Shown: in pieces, positions 44,382 through 58,300 of the stretch
Layout: each line of letters starts with the position of its first letter
How positions within the stretch are numbered: position 1 is the first letter of the stretch
Notes under the pieces: model-generated
Told to the model about the DNA's origin: nothing
What the model saw: the letters and a program-made list of their open reading frames with translations, nothing else
The model's database searches: none
From: Stratiolaelaps scimitus
Taxonomy: Eukaryota; Arthropoda; Arachnida; Mesostigmata; Laelapidae
Assembly (NCBI GenBank): GCA_019614645.1
Contig: JABWDB010000001.1
Location: 9,779,501 to 9,843,500, forward strand
Direction of reading: 5' to 3'
DNA length: 64,000 nucleotides
Program-made: the position numbers and the translations under genes

Positions 44382-47067
44382 TCAGATGCAGTCATGTGTC
44401 GTTAAACACATCAGAATGTGGAGAAAAACACGAACCTGATACGAGTGTTGTTCCTCGTTGGGAGTACGATAATGTGGATAATAGTGACGATACTAATGAC
44501 TATGATATCATATTTGATTCAGCTAGCGATAGTAGGTAGACTATCTATCAGCCTAGACAACAAGCAGCGTTGATGAGCCCACCCGAGAAACGCTACAACA
44601 GTCATGAGTTATTGGGTAAGAATGCCAACTCGTGGCCAGGTCGTCCTTCATCCGAGATGAGGTGGGATTGATTGATCACGCCATAACATACGCCATTTTT
44701 TACAAACTCACCGATTCGTGACCCATTAATGATAGGTTGACAGCTAATGACGTGAACTCGTCAGGTTTACTAGTATACCTGACACTTGCAGCAGTGGTCG
44801 CAATTTGTGCTGTCATTAAACGGGTGTCCCACGTCGAAAGAACGCTCTCGTCAAAATGTCACAGCTAATTGCAGGCACTTACAAACGAATGGAACGCAAC
44901 CGATATTTAATGGACGACCGTTGAGCGAACAGCACTGGGGGTCGATCCTCTTCCCTGTGGTATTTCCTTGTAAACAAAACACAGTAACATTATTAATCAG
45001 ATATAAATGTCGTAGTGACACAATAATTTAATAATAACAATAATCTAATCACTTGAAAATACTGTCGAACAACTGTGGCGCAGCATCAGCAGATGATCAT
45101 ATCCATAATCATCTACGCTATCACGAGAGCAACTCATATGACTAATACCGCTACACAATACTATTATTAGTATTGTGGCTCGTGCGACAATTTAGCCTTA
45201 GCATGTCATCAACTGTATGTTTAAGCCATCGAGAGATGAGAATACGCCTAGCAGCCAGTAAACGATTTCTACTCATTTCACATACGGCTGAGATGACATC
45301 GGCGGACGTTATTCTTACATAGTGACGATATAAATGAACGAATTGAGAATATTGTAGAATACATAGTTATAATTGCAAGGAATGAGTATCGAATCTGCTT
45401 ATAGTATAATACTAATATGAATATGCTAGTACCCGAGGCAGACAGTATACAGCTAGGTAAAGTACAATGTGTCGATGCTAAGTTCAGCTTAATAATAATA
45501 ATAATAATAATACTAATAATTAATACCAATAGATAGACAGAAGCAAACTCGCCTAAGCGAGAACATCTGAGGATAGGTTTGAAGTTGATTTTTTCTACGA
45601 TAAAATGACCGCCGATAATAATAATAATAATAATAATAATATTCACTAAAGAATAATTACTACTAAAGAAACAAAAAAATAAGCCACGTATGGAAGGAAT
45701 TATGATATATATATATATAATGTTGCAGCTGAGCAAAGCGTATCGTTGGGCCATCATTGGATGTAGGCAAAGAGTGTTAAGATGCTGACCGAAGTAAGGG
45801 CCGCAGGGAATACAATATAGAAAGAGAAACAAGACGATATGGAAGGAATAACAGCAACTGCAATCGAGTGAGCGTATAACAAATTGTTGGTTTTTCCGTA
45901 ATAGATGATCGTCGCGGAGTATCAATACACAAAGAACTCAAGAGGTCTCCTTCGTTACAAAGTGTCGTAGTCATAGTTCAGCAGGTTGCGAGGCCCTTAA
46001 TTTTTGCCCTTCTACTAAGCAATGAATGCATAATTGCTACCTCTATATTCATGATACGTATTACCATTATGGGAATAAACATGGCGTATGAATGCCGATG
46101 AAGATGTTTGTGTGGCGAAGAGCAAAAATATAAAGCGCGTCAGAGTGCAAGTGCGACAGACAGAGGAGTAAATATATATATATATATATATATAACGATG
46201 ACAAGAACAATACCAATAATAATGGTGATGTTGATGATTATCATAATGATAGGCAACGACGGCGAGGACTCAAATGTGTAACGATAATTCTAGTTACAGG
46301 CTGCTGACGCAATACATACACTGCTCCCTCTAGCAATAATCACGCTGACAATTAAGTCATTAATCGATGACGAGAAAGATACAGTATGCGTGGCCGACTG
46401 TCGTTTGTCAATGCAAGTGAGAGAGGAAACCGCGAACACAGTTGTTGTTGTTGTTATTGTTGCTGTTGCCGTTGTTATTATTATTATTATACATTATTAT
46501 CATTTTTATATATTATTATACATATTATTACTATTATGATTATGAAGATCATAGGTTATCATATAACAGGAACCACTACATAACTAAGCTTACCCTCTAC
46601 CAGGGAACGCTCAGATAACTTGTTGCAGTGACAACCACAACAATAGTATAGCCTCGGTTGCCGCACGTGTGCAAAAAACAACGCGTGGACAGAAAACACC
46701 TGTATTTATTCTAATAAAACAAAGGCAATACGCTACTCAGACAATTTGTAATTTTAAAATGATACTCATATTAACATTTCATCCGTTCACATTGAAATGG
46801 TAAATATACTATTAAACAGCATAAGTGTTAACAACCAGAGTAGCGAACGAATGCCGAGAGAGAAGACAAAATCGCAAAGAGCAAAACAACGAGATACACC
46901 AACATTAGGCGGTACAATAACTGAGACAGCCTAGCGAGGCGGTAACAAGCAACAAGCAGCGTGTTCTATACGAGTCGATCGTTAGAAGGTGTGGCCTCGT
47001 CGTCGGAGCAGGAGCGAAGCGCCAATGTGTTATGAATGCTGTAATAACCAAAACAATAACCATTTAA

Positions 47068-47098
<31 letters not shown>

Positions 47099-49000
47099 CA
47101 AATCGATGAATCTATAAATAAATCTATACATAGTTACTTGTTCAATTGTTCCAGTTCAGCCAGTGAAACCATGACGACCTTCATACATACACATATAAAC
47201 ATATATATATATATATAATATATATTGACCCTTAAATGAGCAATTACCAAGGGATTGTGTTTAGGTTATCTCTCGTTGCATGAATCATCCTAGCCTTTGA
47301 TCAGGTCGCAATGGATTTGTGTGAGTGTGTCTGGGAACGAGTGTGTCGATTCTTCGCCACGAAGAAGCACTGGCTTCATCCCAGATGAAAAATGATACGG
47401 ATACTATGAGAATGATGATGACAGTGGCGATGATTATGGTGATGTTGATGATATTGATGATAATAAACAATGATGCCATCTCTGACGTAGCCCACTCATG
47501 AACGACCTTACAGCTATTAGGATACTACTACGATTGATCATAATATATTGTAATCATTTCGTAATAGTTCGGAAAGAGAGCGCAAGAAAGCAAGAGAAGT
47601 AAGCAAAATAGAGAGAGAGTGTCACAGAGAGAGAGAGAGAGAGAAAGAAAGTTGGATGCGTGAAGCATGATGTATGATGCAGGGGGGGGGGGGGGTAACT
47701 GATGATAATGATTCGATAATGAGCAACTCTGTATACGCAGGTGACGAGTGAAAGGAAAGTATAACGGGTCTATCTGAGAGACGGAGAGAGACGGAGAGGC
47801 CGCGTAAAAGACTAAAGCAGCAGGTCCACCCGCTATTGTCGACGGGCACAGTGGGCGTGCTGTCAGAGAGCGGGATATACATAATACGATTATGATCAGA
47901 GAATTTTGGGGAAGACCGATTTTGGTTCAGCTGCACCCCGGCTCAGCCCCGCCCAAAAAAACATGGAACAGGTTGGCAACCGCACATTGCAACTGATGAT
48001 GGACGCTACAGCAAACAGCAGATAGACATACACGAAGATTGACATCAGCTTGACACAGTCATGATGTGTATCATTGCGATCCCCAAATGAATGGATGGGT
48101 GGATGATAAAAATAATAATAATAATGATAATAATATCGATGCGATGCGCTTGTCGTAGATTTAAGCAGCCAAGTAAACTAACCAATTGACTCGACGATCT
48201 GCACTTGCGCACTCATTTACTATCACTAAATCGTGCTAATAATCATAATTGTCGTAATAATAATAATTATTATAATAATAATCATGATTGAGATAAAACT
48301 GGAAAAGCAATACTGAACCTGCACTTCATACACACTGACATACATCTTGCGATAGTCGCCTATTACATCTATCAATCTATCTATAATATCTCGACTTGGG
48401 TTTTGCTTCGTAATCGACATATGACAATGACATTAACAATAACAGCACACCTGATGGTCAGATTTATCCAAAGCAGGATGAGATAGCCGCATTGACTTTC
48501 CTGCGTCTATCCTGAGGAATTCGTATACGAAACGCTATAAATCTAACGCATACATCGTTACGCCCCGCGCTTACGACGATCTTCGATCGATGACACGGCC
48601 ATCTCGAAGGGAAAGAGCCCTTCCGGTCTAGTTGGCATTTATTCAGGGTATATAAGAGCGTAGCAGACACACAGAGTGAGCCCAAGATACCCATGAACAA
48701 CATCAGCACACGCCAGCAGCATCAGCAGTGGTAATAGTAGTAGTTGTAGTAGCAGCAGCAGCAGCAGCAATAGCAACAGAATAGAATTAGTCGACATTCA
48801 GCTCGACGAGCAAATGTGACAATGGTGTCAAAGAAACTCGCGGTGATGATATGACAAGGACACGAACACTTCTTCATTTTCTCACAGACAATTTTTAGGT
48901 TGGGTTGGGGCCGAGTCAGACGATCAGCTGTTCCGGACAGGGGCGCGGCGAACAAAATACTTTTGTAACGCGGTTCCACTTATGACGAGATTATGTAGGG
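44031..49000. other. AT-rich non-coding stretch with AAT/ATT tracts
   Basis: No gene was recognised. It has many (AAT)n/(ATT)n runs (for example 45490-45512, 45615-45642, 46470-46500, 48110-48135), (AT)n near 46170-46193 and 47069-47097, (GA)n at 47623-47643, and a 14-G run at 47682-47695. It could be distal 3' UTR or intergenic sequence. Confidence 0.6.
44320..44381. repeat. Compound (AT)n-(AG)n microsatellite
   Basis: About 35 bases of AT repeat run directly into about 26 bases of AG repeat. Confidence 0.95.
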
Positions 49001-49049
49001 TAGCTTTAGAAAAATAATTACAATGTGTACTGAGTTAATAATAAATACG

Positions 49050-49095
49050 ATATATATATATATATATATATACATACATATATATATATATATAC
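49050..49095. repeat. (AT)n microsatellite
   Basis: About 45 bases of AT repeat with an ATAC interruption. It marks the change from AT-rich to more GC-rich sequence. Confidence 0.95.
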
Positions 49096-49159
49096 TGCGA
49101 TTATGAATAAGTGTCTTCCTTTTCCTGATCTGGTGTAGTGGCCCGCTTCGTTAGAGACT

Positions 49160-51840
49160 TCTAGAATGAAGGCGATGCTTTTCAAATTTATATTTTCATT
49201 TTCTGCTTTCTTTAAAATGATCGAGCGCAACGATCGCATTTTTGGTTCGCTGCCACCGCCGACGCCGCGTCTGGCGCCGTCGCTGTCAGCGGTTGCTTCT
49301 GCCGTCAGTTGGTTGCCCGCGACGACGATCCAGGCCCTGAGTTTCGCCACTCTACGGACATATGAACAGTGCCTGTTCTGGGGATGGCTATATACGTGTC
49401 TTATATATATATATGAAAGGAAGACAAGAAGTTTGACTTGGGTGCGCCGGCAATGTCGTGTCGTTTCCATAGAATGAGACAGACTCACTCGTTCGGCCTT
49501 CACCTGGCAACGCTCGGCCTACGACACGGTTCATAGTCCTGGTAAGGCTGGTGGATGATAGCAAGAGAGAGAAGAGCAAGCAGACAAACTTCGGAAATGG
49601 TGTTCGTTCGTCGTACAGGTACAGTGCAGGTCGGAGCCTTCCGTCGTAGAAACGTTCCTTCGACCGTTGGGCGATCAGCAATTCACTGTCGCTAGCACAG
49701 ACAGGCCCCCCTCCCTCCCTCCCTCCGCCCTTGGTGGGACCTGCTGCCGTTACATCATCCTGCCGTTACCGCCACCTAGGACCACAGACACTGTGGTCCT
49801 AGGTGGCGGTAACGCTGACGCTGTGCGCGAAGGACGTGGTGGCGAAAACGAAGGCTAGCGTTCATAGATGCGTGGAACCAGCCGAAGGAGCAAAGGCTGT
49901 TCGAGTCTGCCGGGCCGGTGGTAGCAGCAATCGAGCGTCCCCGATTCCCGGCCCTCGTTCGTTCTCGGCGGTAGCTGGATGCTGGTGGAACTTTTTTACT
50001 GCTGTCGCTTCTCGTTCGTCTTCCATCTCCTCCCTGTTCTTCGGCTCGTGACTCGTCCTTCACTCACTGCTCGTGGAAGCCGCCACCACCACCTCCTTGT
50101 CCGTTTCCGCTTCAACCCCAAACGCCTTCTCTCCTCGAACCTTCAGACTCCCTTCTCCCCCTCTGTTCCGGAGCCGGTCCAGAACCCTAACTCGTCCACA
50201 CCCTGTTCGTTGCCTGTCCGCCAGGACAGGCGTCAACCAACCAACTCGCGCGGTCCGGTACACTACTCTGTTTTCGGTGTGGCCCTGATGTGGCTGTGGG
50301 TGCACTTGGCTCATTCTTCGTCTTCGGCTATTTCGTAGCTACTTGCATTGTCTCCACCCTCGCGGGCCTCTTTCTGACTCTTCACTTTCGCCGGCAAATG
50401 TTGGCTTCACCTCTCAGTTACGTCCTCCAATGCTTAATACCCCAATGCTTCGTAGCCTAGTAGAGCCCAACAGAGACTTGGTCGGGATTGGACATATTTG
50501 CTTTTTGGTATTGTGCTCACATGCATGCAAACACATTCAAATATATTTATAGACAATTGCGATGGCCAGAGATCTGTCAATAATAATAATGGACAACTTT
50601 GTGCAACAACAGCTCAACTTCGCTCCATCCGGGGCTCATTTTTGTCATTGCTTGTGCATGTCTCAACTAAGCACTTTTTCCACCGCGATGTCAAATGTCA
50701 TCACGTCACCCAACTCTGTCAATACTCCTTGCGAGGCATTAGAACATTGTAATACGTTCGTGTTATAGGTAGGTCACAGTGGAGCAGCACTGATCTCTCA
50801 AGTATCCTAGCCAAGTATAAGAGGCAGCATCCCAAAATGCTCAATTACAGTCCGAAAGATGAAAACGTCCAACCCTATCTCAAGTTAAAAGTGACCAAGG
50901 CGTCGACTGTTCAAGTTGACTCCAAACACCCCATTACGTTGTACTCGTCCAAAGGCTGGATGACCCATACACCTACTCAATGCGACGTCTCCAAACAAAC
51001 AAAGACAATGAATGGAGAATAAATTGATGCCTGCGCCATACTACCTTTGTTGAATTGCAAACTACGTTTGTTCAAGTCAGCGTTTGACTAGATTACTCGT
51101 TATTCGTGTTAATATTCGTTTGTATAAGGGAAGCATATTCGGAACATAGTTGGACAGAAATAGAGGGATATGAATAGTCGCATAAAATGTAGGTAGTTCT
51201 GTTAATTCTGCTTACTGTTTCGTTCATGTCATGTAAATGCCAAAACGTTACCTTCTTTGGATTTAGGATTACTAACAAGATTTATGCGACGCATACACGT
51301 TCATATGCTCCATTCTAGGCGGTCTCACCCCATTGAAGGCCTACAACACTTTTTCAAACCGTCAAACCGCAAAGGCCCCAACGCTTCAATTTCATCAGCG
51401 AATGGATATCGCGGCTCCCTTCTAGCCAACTACACCTTTCTTTCTCCGTATTTCTCTCTCTATCACTCGGTCGTTCGCTGTGCTCTCGGCGCCGACGACC
51501 GGCCACGGTGCACCTGGTCGTTGGCGAAGGCGAAATTGCGGAAGTTGCATGTTGCTCGCTGTCTACGTCACCGCCATGAAGCTGAACCGAGAGACCTCCT
51601 CTCCGTTGAGCCGTTGAACACCCTCTAGGGAATCTCAGCTTTTCACGTTATTCGGCTATGTAGTAAAGAGTACCCGCATTCATTACATGGTTGCTAGTGC
51701 CTATAGATACGTACGCGGTAAGCTGGCTATTGAAGCTGTGATTCGCGTTAGCAATGCTTTTGGAACGAGAATTCATATTTGCCTATTTGCGAGCAAGCAT
51801 CTATAGTATATGCATGAAGCCCAGTTGAGAATTAGGCTCT
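49160..51840. other. Mixed-composition stretch with GC-rich islands, no recognised gene
   Basis: GC-rich islands lie at about 49230-49340, 49680-50330 and 51400-51630. Several open frames of 60-123 codons occur on both strands, but none has a family match or a coherent pair of splice sites. The island at 49680-50330 contains the perfect hairpin at 49764-49814. First exons or UTRs of a neighbouring gene are possible but unproven. Confidence 0.4.
49764..49814. repeat. Perfect inverted repeat, 24-bp arms, 3-base loop
   Basis: The left arm 49764-49787 starts CGTTACCGCCACC and ends GGACCACAG. The loop is ACA. The right arm 49791-49814 is the exact reverse complement, from CTGTGGTCC to GGTGGCGGTAACG. 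All 24 pairs are Watson-Crick. The loop is too short for a normal miRNA precursor. Confidence 0.95.
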
Positions 51841-51934
51841 TTCAGGTGTATATAAATGATGATGATATTTACTATGATTAGAAACGCCTATATATTATAT
51901 ATTATATTTTTTATGATTAGAAACGCGTTTTTTT

Positions 51935-52054
51935 CGAGAGGAGAAAATTTTTTTCCAACGCACGGGCACCACCGGAGATATTCCAATCTCCATAATAGTG
52001 GGCCGATCCAATGCAGGGTTGATGTGGATGACAAACCACCTTAGAAACGCCTGG
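51935..52054 (+). repeat. Dispersed repeat, copy 1
   Basis: Shared ordered blocks with 60235-60372: GAGAGGAGA, then AACGCACGG, then ACATTCCAATC (here ATATTCCAATC), then a TTAGAAACGCC / TCAGAAACGGC end. The order and spacing are kept, so the two are copies of one element of unknown type. Confidence 0.65.
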
Positions 52055-52849
52055 TAAGCGTCAATTGTATTTTATCTCCTTTGGCTGATAACTGTACTAT
52101 CTGGATATCTCGTTTCACGATATTAAATATGCTTGCATAACGATTGGAACAATTACATGTTTAAAGTGATCCATTTCTCTTTTTTTTATAGAGGTGAAGG
52201 GTAAATCCTGCATGGACACCAGGCTTTACAACTAAGGTATTTGCCTGGTAGTGTCAGACTCTTACTGACTAAACCCAGAACCGATTTTGACTTGGGGAAC
52301 TGACCGGGACTGTCAAAAGTATTAGTTCAGTCAGTGCCTTGAAGGGACCGGCAGTTGATACCAACCATGTCCTATCCCTCAGTTCCTCCTCTGGGGCGAA
52401 CCCTCCCGCCCAGCCGCAGCGGGTGGGTTCCGGGCATTTCCCCTTCGGACAAGCTCTGCTATCCGCGCCCGTTCTAGCCTATCCTTCACCCGGAGGATCC
52501 TTTCGGCTAGTGTGCTCGCTCTGTCCCATTTGTCTCTGGCCAGGCACATATAGGAAACGAACCAGTGATTCACTTCTAAAAATATCCAGCTACCATCCTT
52601 CAAACATCAAAGCCTCTTAAGTACATAGATTAGAGACGAGATACAAAATGACGTCTTGTACTCTGGCTATCCGTTTGAATTATAATATGTATTATACTTA
52701 GAACACGCTTGAAACAAAACGCTTTATTACATGTGATGGACCCAATGGGCCTTCTTGGGCTTTTTTCGTGCTTGTTTTTGACCCTAGAGATGTTGTTACC
52801 TGGGCTATGGGTTCTGACCTACTCTCGTACTGCTCCAAATCATATGTGT

Positions 52850-52927
52850 TCTGCGGGATTCGAACCGTCGACCCAAGAATTCCAAGTCCTCGACGCCATC
52901 CCTCTGACCCTCTTGAGCTATTCATGA
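52850..52927 (-). repeat. tRNA-derived SINE-like repeat
   Basis: On the minus strand, TAGCTCAAGAGGG is a very good A box, and GGTTCGAATCCC, about 42 bases later, is a perfect B box. The flanks do not form an acceptor stem (TCATGAA does not pair with AGAACAC), so it is scored as a repeat or tRNA pseudogene and not as a working tRNA. Confidence 0.5.
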
Positions 52928-55900
52928 ATCTACGTCTGCGAAAAGAAAATATAATTTGTATTGACACCCGTCTCAGGCCAGTAGACGGTCTTAATGACGA
53001 GTAACCCATATCAAATACGCCCCCTCTACCCATCATGTCCTTTTAGCTGCGTGTTGCTTCGTTCATGATAGGTTCAGCTGATGCGTCACCGGTAAAGAAC
53101 CCAAACCACGAACTATCATTGAACCATGAGCCTTGAAATATGTATATCCAATACTTAAAAAGCAAAACAAGTCTCAGGTGCAACGGGTCCCTTGAAGCGC
53201 ATCAGGATGATTGAAAACTGGGACCCTTCCATGAGTAAATACATCGATTAGCTCGCATTAACATCGGATACGCGTTTGTACTAGCGAGCGGCGCAACCGG
53301 CATAAGCGTGTAGAGTCGTTCGCTAACGGTGCTAAGCATATCCCAGCTTTGCGTATCGTGTTGCAACACTTTGCTTCAAGCGGCTAAAAACAGTGTTTCA
53401 TTACAACGAGGACAAATATATTAGAATAACCCAGCAAACCCTCGCCGATCACTGCTTTATTTTTGTGTATATACCCACCATACCGTCTCGTACCATCAAC
53501 GATAGAGGTGTACTATGCACTTGATACGTTAGAGCAGGCTGATCTGCAGCTGCTGCAGCAGCAGGTTCCTCCTCATCATGAGATTAATGTTTAGGTACCT
53601 GCTGCGGAGAGTAAGGGGCCGGCTTGGTTATAATATAACGATGGGCCAAGTGGCAGTGCTTCTGCTGCTGTTACCAGAAATTGTGTTATCGTTTCGAGCA
53701 GCCACTGGTTCCCTTCTCGCCACAATCTCATTAAGCGGATTATTAGGGTATGGTTGGGCCCGCGGCGGATTGAGCACCAGCGTCCGTCTACTGTCCACTC
53801 ATATGTGTCCCAATCGGCTTCGATCATCTTAGGTTACGCATGTTGCTTGCGATAATGTTCATTAGCGAGCATTTCGAGAGGATCTGTTGAGCCCATTTAG
53901 TGACGCTCATATGGACACGAACCGCCAGGGAATGTGGTCGATATCCTTCAATAGACTACAACGATGTAGCAAATACGTGCAGTTGCCTAAGTGTCAGCAT
54001 TTTATAACGATAGAAATTAGCACAATTCTAGGTCAGGTCGATTCAAGTAACCTGTGGAAATAGTGTCGCAAAGGCAGTGGCGATTGTTTGTTTTTTCGAT
54101 ACGGTTCATGGAGAGGATTTCAGCCAATGTGGAAACAAAATTTTGCTTGCTCGAATTATGTCAAGGTACTATTAATGTTAATTACCAAATTACCAACAAA
54201 ATGTATACGTCCAATCATTCGTTTAGCACCAGATGAAGAATGTTTGCATTTTCTTTTCCGGCCGCTTTGACACTACATTTCAAAATAACAAAGCATGAGT
54301 TTTTCAAAGATCGAGTCTCTGCGTAGTAACGACAAGCGAGCATGCTTAGAAAAGTTTCGGCTGTCAGCTGACAAACGAATGCTAGAGGGTAGACATAGCT
54401 GAAACCCGAGTCATGAAATGCCGGCCGAGCCCATTTCATCCTCGCTTTCCCGTTAGCTAATCACGATTCTTTTAGTATAAGGACCGAAAACGAGTGTCGT
54501 AGGCTAACAGGCATGACTCAGTCGAATCTGGGGCAGCAGCACACGTTTGCATCTATGTAAGCACCTTCCGTCGAGTCAACAATCCCACCCTTGACTAGCT
54601 GCAGCCCCCCGAGTTGGACAGGAGGCAAACACGACTACCTCAGCCGATTATTTAACCACAAATGCGCGACTCGTTCTTCAGCCTGTGGCGCAGTCCATAG
54701 TAAGTGGCAAACTTGTACATATGCGCCTGTTGATCATTTCCGAAGGCAGCGGCATTTGCGGAAGCAGCAGTGAGGACGTTTAGTGTTCGACTTGACTGAC
54801 CTCGACCGCAACATCACCCCTTCCGCTTGATGCTTTCCCTACACCGAATCATCGGGACATCTCGCGTTCTTGATCTTACTTGCCAGTATCCCTGGGGATA
54901 AGTGCTCGCATTCGTAGCGTTAGGAAGCCCGTACGCTTCGTCCCACCGGCTGGCTAGTGGAACCGGCTCGTTTCGAGAGAACGGCGCTGTCGTCACCGAG
55001 AAGCGACGACGGAGTAAAGCTGCGTCTATGAGGTATCTATGGATGTACCAAAGTCGATATAGTGTCCAAATGTATATGTCTGTATATGTGTGTGTGTGTA
55101 GGGCTGAATTTGTGCATGGCTTCGTCACAATGCCGGCAGGAGCGGCAGGCGAAACGGGCCTTTCGGATAAAGTGCAGCCCCGGTGGCCCTCTCGGGAGCG
55201 AATGACGACAATCAACAGATGCACTCAGCGCTTCGCCCAATGCTTCGGTGCTTTGGTTAGCCGTCGCCGCGCTCCAATGGCTCATTAGGCGTCGTGTTGT
55301 GTGACCAACACGCTGGCGTACCCAGTTGCTGCCAGTGCGTACACTGCCCTATGAGTGGTATGTATATGTGCGTGCGAGGGTTATGGGGGAGCGATAACAT
55401 CGTCGGGACGCTGTCCGCGTCTGTCCCGGCGTCTCATAGGTTGTTGGCTAGACTAATGTTGGCTGGTGTTGCCATCGTGGAAGAGAACCATATCAATGTG
55501 CTCCGCGACTCTCTCTCTCTTCTCTCCTTCTCTGTCTCTTTCTCCATGATACAGAACTCAGGATAGGATAGTCGAAGGCGTGCCCCGGGGAGTGCAGGTG
55601 GCTGGTAGCAACCTACCTAAAATGTGCCCAGTCAAGCCCACTCGGTAAGCAGCAATAGGGAGATGGGTAGCGGGGCGTGTGGGTTAGCCCGCCTTCGAAC
55701 ACGTCGTTGGCTGCAGCGGCTGTGTCAGCTGCCTGCCTGACTGGGCTGGGAGCCAGCGAACTCGCCGCTAGTAGTTGGACGTCCGCCCCTCATCGCTTGG
55801 GTGCTCAACGGGAGCGCCTCGACCCACGAGGCCACCAGTACGGCAACCACCATCATATAGCCATAATATCGCAGCTACCGTGACTAGCTAAATCACAGCA

Positions 55901-56147
55901 AGCGGCTATATAATGTGCTTGCTGTACGCTCGCTATCGTTTGCGGAATTATCCGTTTGCTCTCTGTAGACCTTGTCGGCAAGGAGCACACTGCCGCCCGA
56001 CGACCAGGCGTTCAATTATTGAATATATGTATTCCTACTCTAGAGCAATGGCTGAAGAATCAGAGGCGTTTTTACGTCTGCTCCGAGCACTGAAGAGAAC
56101 GTTTTAGAATTCTCATATTTTGTGCAATCTCATGTATACATATGTAT

Positions 56148-56320
<173 letters not shown>

Positions 56321-56399
56321 CAAACCATCTGGTAATCGCTTCGTCTCTTCGCACTTGTTGCTTATTATAAATGATGGTTATGCTCTCCGCAAGATAGCC

Positions 56400-58300
56400 T
56401 TAGCTGGGTGCCGACTCAGGCTGATGCGGAGCTAATCTCTCAAGGTCTTCTTGTTCCCTCTTTCACTCTTACCCTCTTGAGTGGAGCGCCTCTCGTTACT
56501 TGTTAATTATTGCACGCTGAACACTCTCCTCTATATGCTGTCGTGTGTACCTTCATATAGCATATACACAGGGCGAGGTCGTCTCTGCGCCCTTTCAAAT
56601 CCAAGACGCTGAGGGACAGCACACCCGTTTTGAACAAAAGACTCATTTATTTTGTTCCCGTCCGGTTCAGCCTCGAGGTTTCGAGGTGACAACGCTACAA
56701 GAATTTACACCAACATCGTATTACTAAAGTTCTACTACAGATGGTCAGAAGCGTAGCGTAGTGACACGCCCGCCACGACAAAAGGCAATTTCGTTTGCTG
56801 TTCCTCCTGCAAGCCCTCCAAGCCGTGTACCTCATAGGCTTGCCGGCTTGATCCCATTTCAGCCTGGCCCATTTCACGGAGCCGTCCACCCGGCCCAGGC
56901 CGGGCCAGGCCTCGCTAGGCCTCTCTACATTGTTGACGGCGAGCGGTTCCCTTAGCCGGGTAGGTACAAAGACCACACGTTCTTTCTCGCTCTCTCCATC
57001 ACCGCACGCTTCCTCCACGCACCTCTCAAGTGAGAAACCCGGATGGACCTTCAACCAGTGAGTCAACCAGCAAGTCTAGCTACTTTCGCTCGAGTGGCCA
57101 CGCATTTGCAAAAGCATTTTCACTCGCCGAACAAACACCGCCGCTGTGTACTGCCACCACCCATGGAGTAGACCTTCGGCTAGCCTGGCTGTCTACCGAT
57201 AGTTCCCACCTTCTGCTACAGGACAGAACACATTGTCGGATGGATTCGCTGCTACTGTGGCCGACAACAGCGCAGCCACCACGACCCGTGGCCACTGCCA
57301 ACCACCCTTAGAAATGCAAAGCTATGCAATTTCAGGTCATCCAGGCATTCAGTTGTGTGCCGCCACCGTTACTGGCTATCGAGGGTCTACAGACACCGGT
57401 AACTGTTGGGCAACGCATCTGTGGTCTGCAAGGGCGCTGTCGCACGCGGCCACATTGTCCTCCGTTTCAATGCAATACCCCCTTGTCGGCTTTGCCTACA
57501 AGGCTGTACAAGCACACGAGAGACAGAGAGACCGTTAGAGGTACGGTATGAGAAATAAACTAGCTGCTAGCAGCTGTGTACCGTGCTCGGGAAGGAGCAG
57601 AGGGAACAGCAAGGTTTGTTTGCCTAAACGTTAACACATGCTATACGGTTGCCGTGCTTGTGGTCAAGGTCACACAGGTCAGAGGGCTGCGAAACTAACC
57701 TGATTGGATTGTGTAATGTATATCGGATATGCATAGCCTATTTTGGGTAAGTCATATTTACCTTTCGAGCATCCATCAAATTTCACCTTGCAAATCTTCA
57801 CTATTCTTGTCATCGGCGGAGCCACATACGTTGTGCAACACTATAGAGAATATGTTGCTGCTCGTGGGATATATCTCAGTCAGTGGCTCCTTTATAATGG
57901 TAGCGTAAGTCAGTGTGTCGGCCGAAGATGATCAAAGCGAACGATGACCCTCAACATGGCGCAATCTAGGCACCCTTATGTAAGACAGCACTAACGTGTA
58001 CCATGTGCATATCACGTCAAGATACATTCGGTAAGACCTATCTCAGTTGTGTGATGTCTATGCGACATTGAACTGGTGTAACACGACACACGAACGTGTT
58101 ATACAGGCGTAAATACACAATTGTGCTAGAGGTGTATGGGATACATCTGTGGTAGAACGGTACGACTGCTCTCCGAGTAGTAGATTGCTGTTCGCAGGAT
58201 TCGGGATTCTAGTACGATTGCATGCTTCACCCACGCCGTATGGACGAAGCCGAGAGGATCATCATCCTGGCCCAGGGTGGATTGCGTTTGGGGGATAGGA
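56400..58300. other. Intergenic stretch, moderately GC-rich
   Basis: Open frames at 56761-57551 have no recognised product. A tRNA-like A/B box pair lies at 58150-58212. Nothing else was supported. Confidence 0.45.
58150..58212 (+). repeat. tRNA-like repeat
   Basis: TGGTAGAACGGTACG (A-box-like) and GCAGGATTCGGGATTC (B-box-like) lie about 40 bases apart. The stems are poor, so this is a SINE head or tRNA relic and not a tRNA gene. Confidence 0.4.

Noticed and set aside
52850..52927. tRNA gene on the minus strand
   Set aside because: A and B boxes are excellent, but the acceptor stem does not pair and the T stem is imperfect, so it is scored as a tRNA-derived repeat.
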